DNA of 64,000 nucleotides from Actinomycetales bacterium. GTDB taxonomy: Bacteria; Actinomycetota; Actinomycetes; S36-B12. Position 1 is the first letter of the stretch. Each line of letters begins with the position of its first letter. Both the position numbers and the translations under genes were made by a program. Shown one piece after another: positions 62,569 through 64,000 of this stretch. The stretch covers positions 1 to 64,000 of the forward strand of contig JAGWXF010000009.1 of assembly GCA_018970025.1 (NCBI GenBank), in the 5' to 3' direction. Below the pieces are notes generated by a model that saw only the letters and a program-made list of their open reading frames with translations, was not told the DNA's origin and searched no databases.

Positions 62569-63288
62569 GTGAGCAGTGCGCAGCCGCGTCGCGCAGACCT
62601 GAGCAAGGCGCCCGAGCAGGTGGCGGCGATGTTCGACGAGGTTGCCGAGCGCTATGACCTCGCCAACGACGTCCTCGCGCTGGGCCAGACCAGGGCCTGG
62701 CGCACGGCCGTGCTGCGGGCCCTCGATCCGAAGGCGGGCCAGCGGATCCTCGACCTCGCGGCCGGGACCGGTACCTCCAGCGTCCCGTTCGCCAAGGCCG
62801 GCACCTTCGTGGTGCCGACCGACTTCTCGCTGGGCATGCTCCGCGTGGGCCGACGACGCCAGCCGGGCCTGTCGTTCGTCGCGGGAGATGCCCTGCGGCT
62901 GCCGTACCGCACCGGTGCCTTCGATGCGGTCACGATCTCCTTCGGCCTGCGCAATCTGGTGGATCCCGACGCGGGCCTGGCCGAGATGCGCCGGGTGGTG
63001 CGTCCCGGCGGCCGCTTGGTGATCTGCGAGTTCTCCCACCCGACCTGGGGGCCGTTCCGGACCGCGTACACCGAGTACCTCATGCGAGCCCTGCCGGCGG
63101 TGGCGACCAGGGTGGCCAGCAATCCCGAGGCCTACGTCTACCTCGCCGAGTCGATCCGGGCCTGGCCCGATCAGCGCGAGCTGGCCGCGCGCATCGCTGC
63201 CGCCGGGTGGGGGCGGGTGCAGTGGCGGGATCTCACCGGGGGCATCGTCGCCCTGCACCGGGCGGTCAATCCGCTGGACGGGCCCTGA
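62569..63288 (+). CDS. menG: Demethylmenaquinone methyltransferase
   Basis: 239 residues (UbiE/MenG). [23 protein letters not shown] motif [38 protein letters not shown] and [18 protein letters not shown]. It methylates demethylmenaquinone to menaquinone. GTG lies 6 nt after CAGGAT, a weak leaderless -10. The last step of the pathway whose other genes lie at 52.4-57.4 and 61.2-62.5 kb. Confidence 0.94.
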   Translation: MSSAQPRRADLSKAPEQVAAMFDEVAERYDLANDVLALGQTRAWRTAVLRALDPKAGQRILDLAAGTGTSSVPFAKAGTFVVPTDFSLGMLRVGRRRQPGLSFVAGDALRLPYRTGAFDAVTISFGLRNLVDPDAGLAEMRRVVRPGGRLVICEFSHPTWGPFRTAYTEYLMRALPAVATRVASNPEAYVYLAESIRAWPDQRELAARIAAAGWGRVQWRDLTGGIVALHRAVNPLDGP

Positions 63289-63360
63289 GCCGAGCCTGGC
63301 CGGGCATCCCGGGCGACGGCTGCTCATCGCCATGCAGCGGGCCACTATGCTTCCCCCGGT

Positions 63361-63376
63361 CGTGAAGACGTTCACA
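63361..63376. promoter_or_regulatory. Rex-type operator before nuoA
   Basis: CGTGAAGACGTTCACA fits the Streptomyces Rex consensus TGTGAA-N4-TTCACA at 11 of 12 specified positions. It lies just after the predicted start from TATGCT (63346-63351) and 107 bp before nuoA. A rex gene is in the same window (44639). Confidence 0.7.
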
Positions 63377-63435
63377 TGACACCCTGGCGCGGTCAGCCGA
63401 TGCGAGGGGGCCGGCGGACGGCCGACGGCCGCATC

Positions 63436-63467
63436 CAGATCGCAGGTTCGACAGATCGCAGGTTCGA
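63436..63467. repeat. 16-bp tandem duplication before nuoA
   Basis: CAGATCGCAGGTTCGA occurs twice head to tail (63436-63451, 63452-63467) with no spacer, in the 5' leader of nuoA, ending 15 bp before its GTG. No known motif. Confidence 0.9.
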
Positions 63468-63482
63468 CCCAAGGAGCCCTCG

Positions 63483-63842
63483 GTGAACGTCTACACGCCG
63501 ATCCTGGTGCTCGGCATCCTGGCATTCGGCTTCGCGCTGTTCTCGGTCACGCTGGCGGGCTTCACCGGCCCGAAGCGGTACAACCGGGCCAAGCTCGCGG
63601 CCTATGAGTGCGGGATCGAGCCGACGCCGCAGCCGGTGGGCGGCGGGCGATTCGCGATCAAGTACTACCTGACCGCGATGCTGTTCATCGTGTTCGACAT
63701 CGAGATCGTCTTCCTGTATCCCTGGGCGGTCGCCTTCGACCAGCTGGCCCTGTTCGGGTTGATCGAGATGGTGCTGTTCATCATTGCCGTGCTGGTCGTG
63801 TACGCCTACGTCTGGCGTCGTCGCGGCCTCGAGTGGGACTAG
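63483..63842 (+). CDS. nuoA: NADH-quinone oxidoreductase subunit A
   Basis: 119 residues, three membrane segments. [11 protein letters not shown] with the conserved Cys/Glu, [26 protein letters not shown] and a C-terminal [11 protein letters not shown]. Part of the membrane arm of complex I at the quinone entrance. GGAG lies 6 nt before the GTG. First gene of the nuo operon; menaquinone made by the flanking men genes is the electron acceptor. Confidence 0.96.
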   Translation: MNVYTPILVLGILAFGFALFSVTLAGFTGPKRYNRAKLAAYECGIEPTPQPVGGGRFAIKYYLTAMLFIVFDIEIVFLYPWAVAFDQLALFGLIEMVLFIIAVLVVYAYVWRRRGLEWD

Positions 63843-63865
63843 CCAGCAAGGCGGAGGAGACCGAC

Positions 63866-64000
63866 ATGGGCCTGGAAGAGAAGCTGCCGTCCGGCATCCT
63901 GCTGACGACGGTCGAAGGCGTTGCCGGGTATGCCCGCAAGGGCTCGCTCTGGCCGGCGACCTTCGGCCTGGCATGCTGCGCGATCGAGATGATGGCCGTG
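63866..64000 (+). CDS. nuoB: NADH-quinone oxidoreductase subunit B, 5' part (runs off window)
   Basis: First 45 codons of Nuo[22 protein letters not shown], then [18 protein letters not shown] with the twin Cys that bind cluster N2. GGAGG lies upstream of the ATG, 23 bp after nuoA. The rest lies beyond the right edge. Confidence 0.95.
   Translation, partial: MGLEEKLPSGILLTTVEGVAGYARKGSLWPATFGLACCAIEMMAV

Noticed and set aside
1-64000. tRNA, rRNA, CRISPR array, transposon or prophage
   Set aside because: No cloverleaf-like intergenic sequence, no regularly spaced repeats, and no transposase, integrase or phage structural genes were found.

Overview
The window is about 64 kb of gene-dense, high-GC DNA. 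Its content points to an actinobacterium: a Rex repressor beside a CobA/HemD-type fusion, a ResA-CcdA-ResB-ResC cytochrome c maturation set, DUF4229 and PLDc_N membrane proteins, a menaquinone locus, and nuoA/nuoB at the right edge. Many genes start with GTG or overlap the preceding gene by four bases (ATGA or GTGA). At least a dozen genes carry a TANNNT-like -10 box only 6-7 nt before the start codon, which suggests widespread leaderless transcription. I saw no rRNA, tRNA, CRISPR array, insertion sequence or phage genes.

Left part (1-10.3 kb): a partial GntR regulator, a DUF4236 protein and a secreted matrixin-like zinc protease. Then comes a seven-gene minus-strand operon read from 10279 to 2664: DUF3830 protein, IclR regulator, amino-acid ABC transporter (binding protein, permease, ATPase), a methionine-gamma-lyase-like PLP enzyme and a 2-oxoacid (pyruvate-type) dehydrogenase E1. 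A TTGACA-17-TACGTT promoter and a perfect 25-bp palindrome lie at its head, so the operon probably imports and breaks down an amino acid under IclR control.

Middle left (10.4-22.9 kb): an HNH nuclease of the phosphorothioate-DNA-reading (type IV restriction) kind, a 4-coumarate/fatty-acid CoA ligase, a nitrilase-family amidase, a chagasin-like protease inhibitor, a NERD-helicase and an aldo/keto reductase. A 17-bp inverted repeat then precedes a MoxR ATPase - metallopeptidase/VWA - repeat-protein operon, which faces a second, LRV-repeat protein. This module is the best candidate here for a poorly described system.

Middle (22.9-41.7 kb): a nine-gene minus-strand catabolic operon (EthD protein, aminotransferase, SDR, signal-less binding protein, MBL hydrolase, M20 peptidase, amidohydrolase, zinc alcohol dehydrogenase, DMGDH-like flavoenzyme). 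A FadR-type GntR regulator follows, then a plus-strand Dpp-type ABC transporter with a 47-codon small ORF in front and a catalytically degenerate alpha/beta-hydrolase behind. A 20-bp KstR2-like palindrome sits inside the transporter promoter. The substrate is unknown.

Right part (41.7-64 kb): a HAD phosphatase, an acyl-CoA ligase and a glutaredoxin-like protein, then rex - cobA/hemD - phosphoglycerate-mutase-like - resA - ccdA - resB - resC, PLDc_N, DUF4229, menA, menE, menC, menD, a GNAT fusion, a HisD-family dehydrogenase, a frameshifted secreted protein, menF, menG, and nuoA and partial nuoB. This resembles the actinobacterial heme/cytochrome c/menaquinone/complex I locus, but hemA, hemC, hemB, hemL and menB are absent from it. 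A near-consensus Rex site lies upstream of nuoA.
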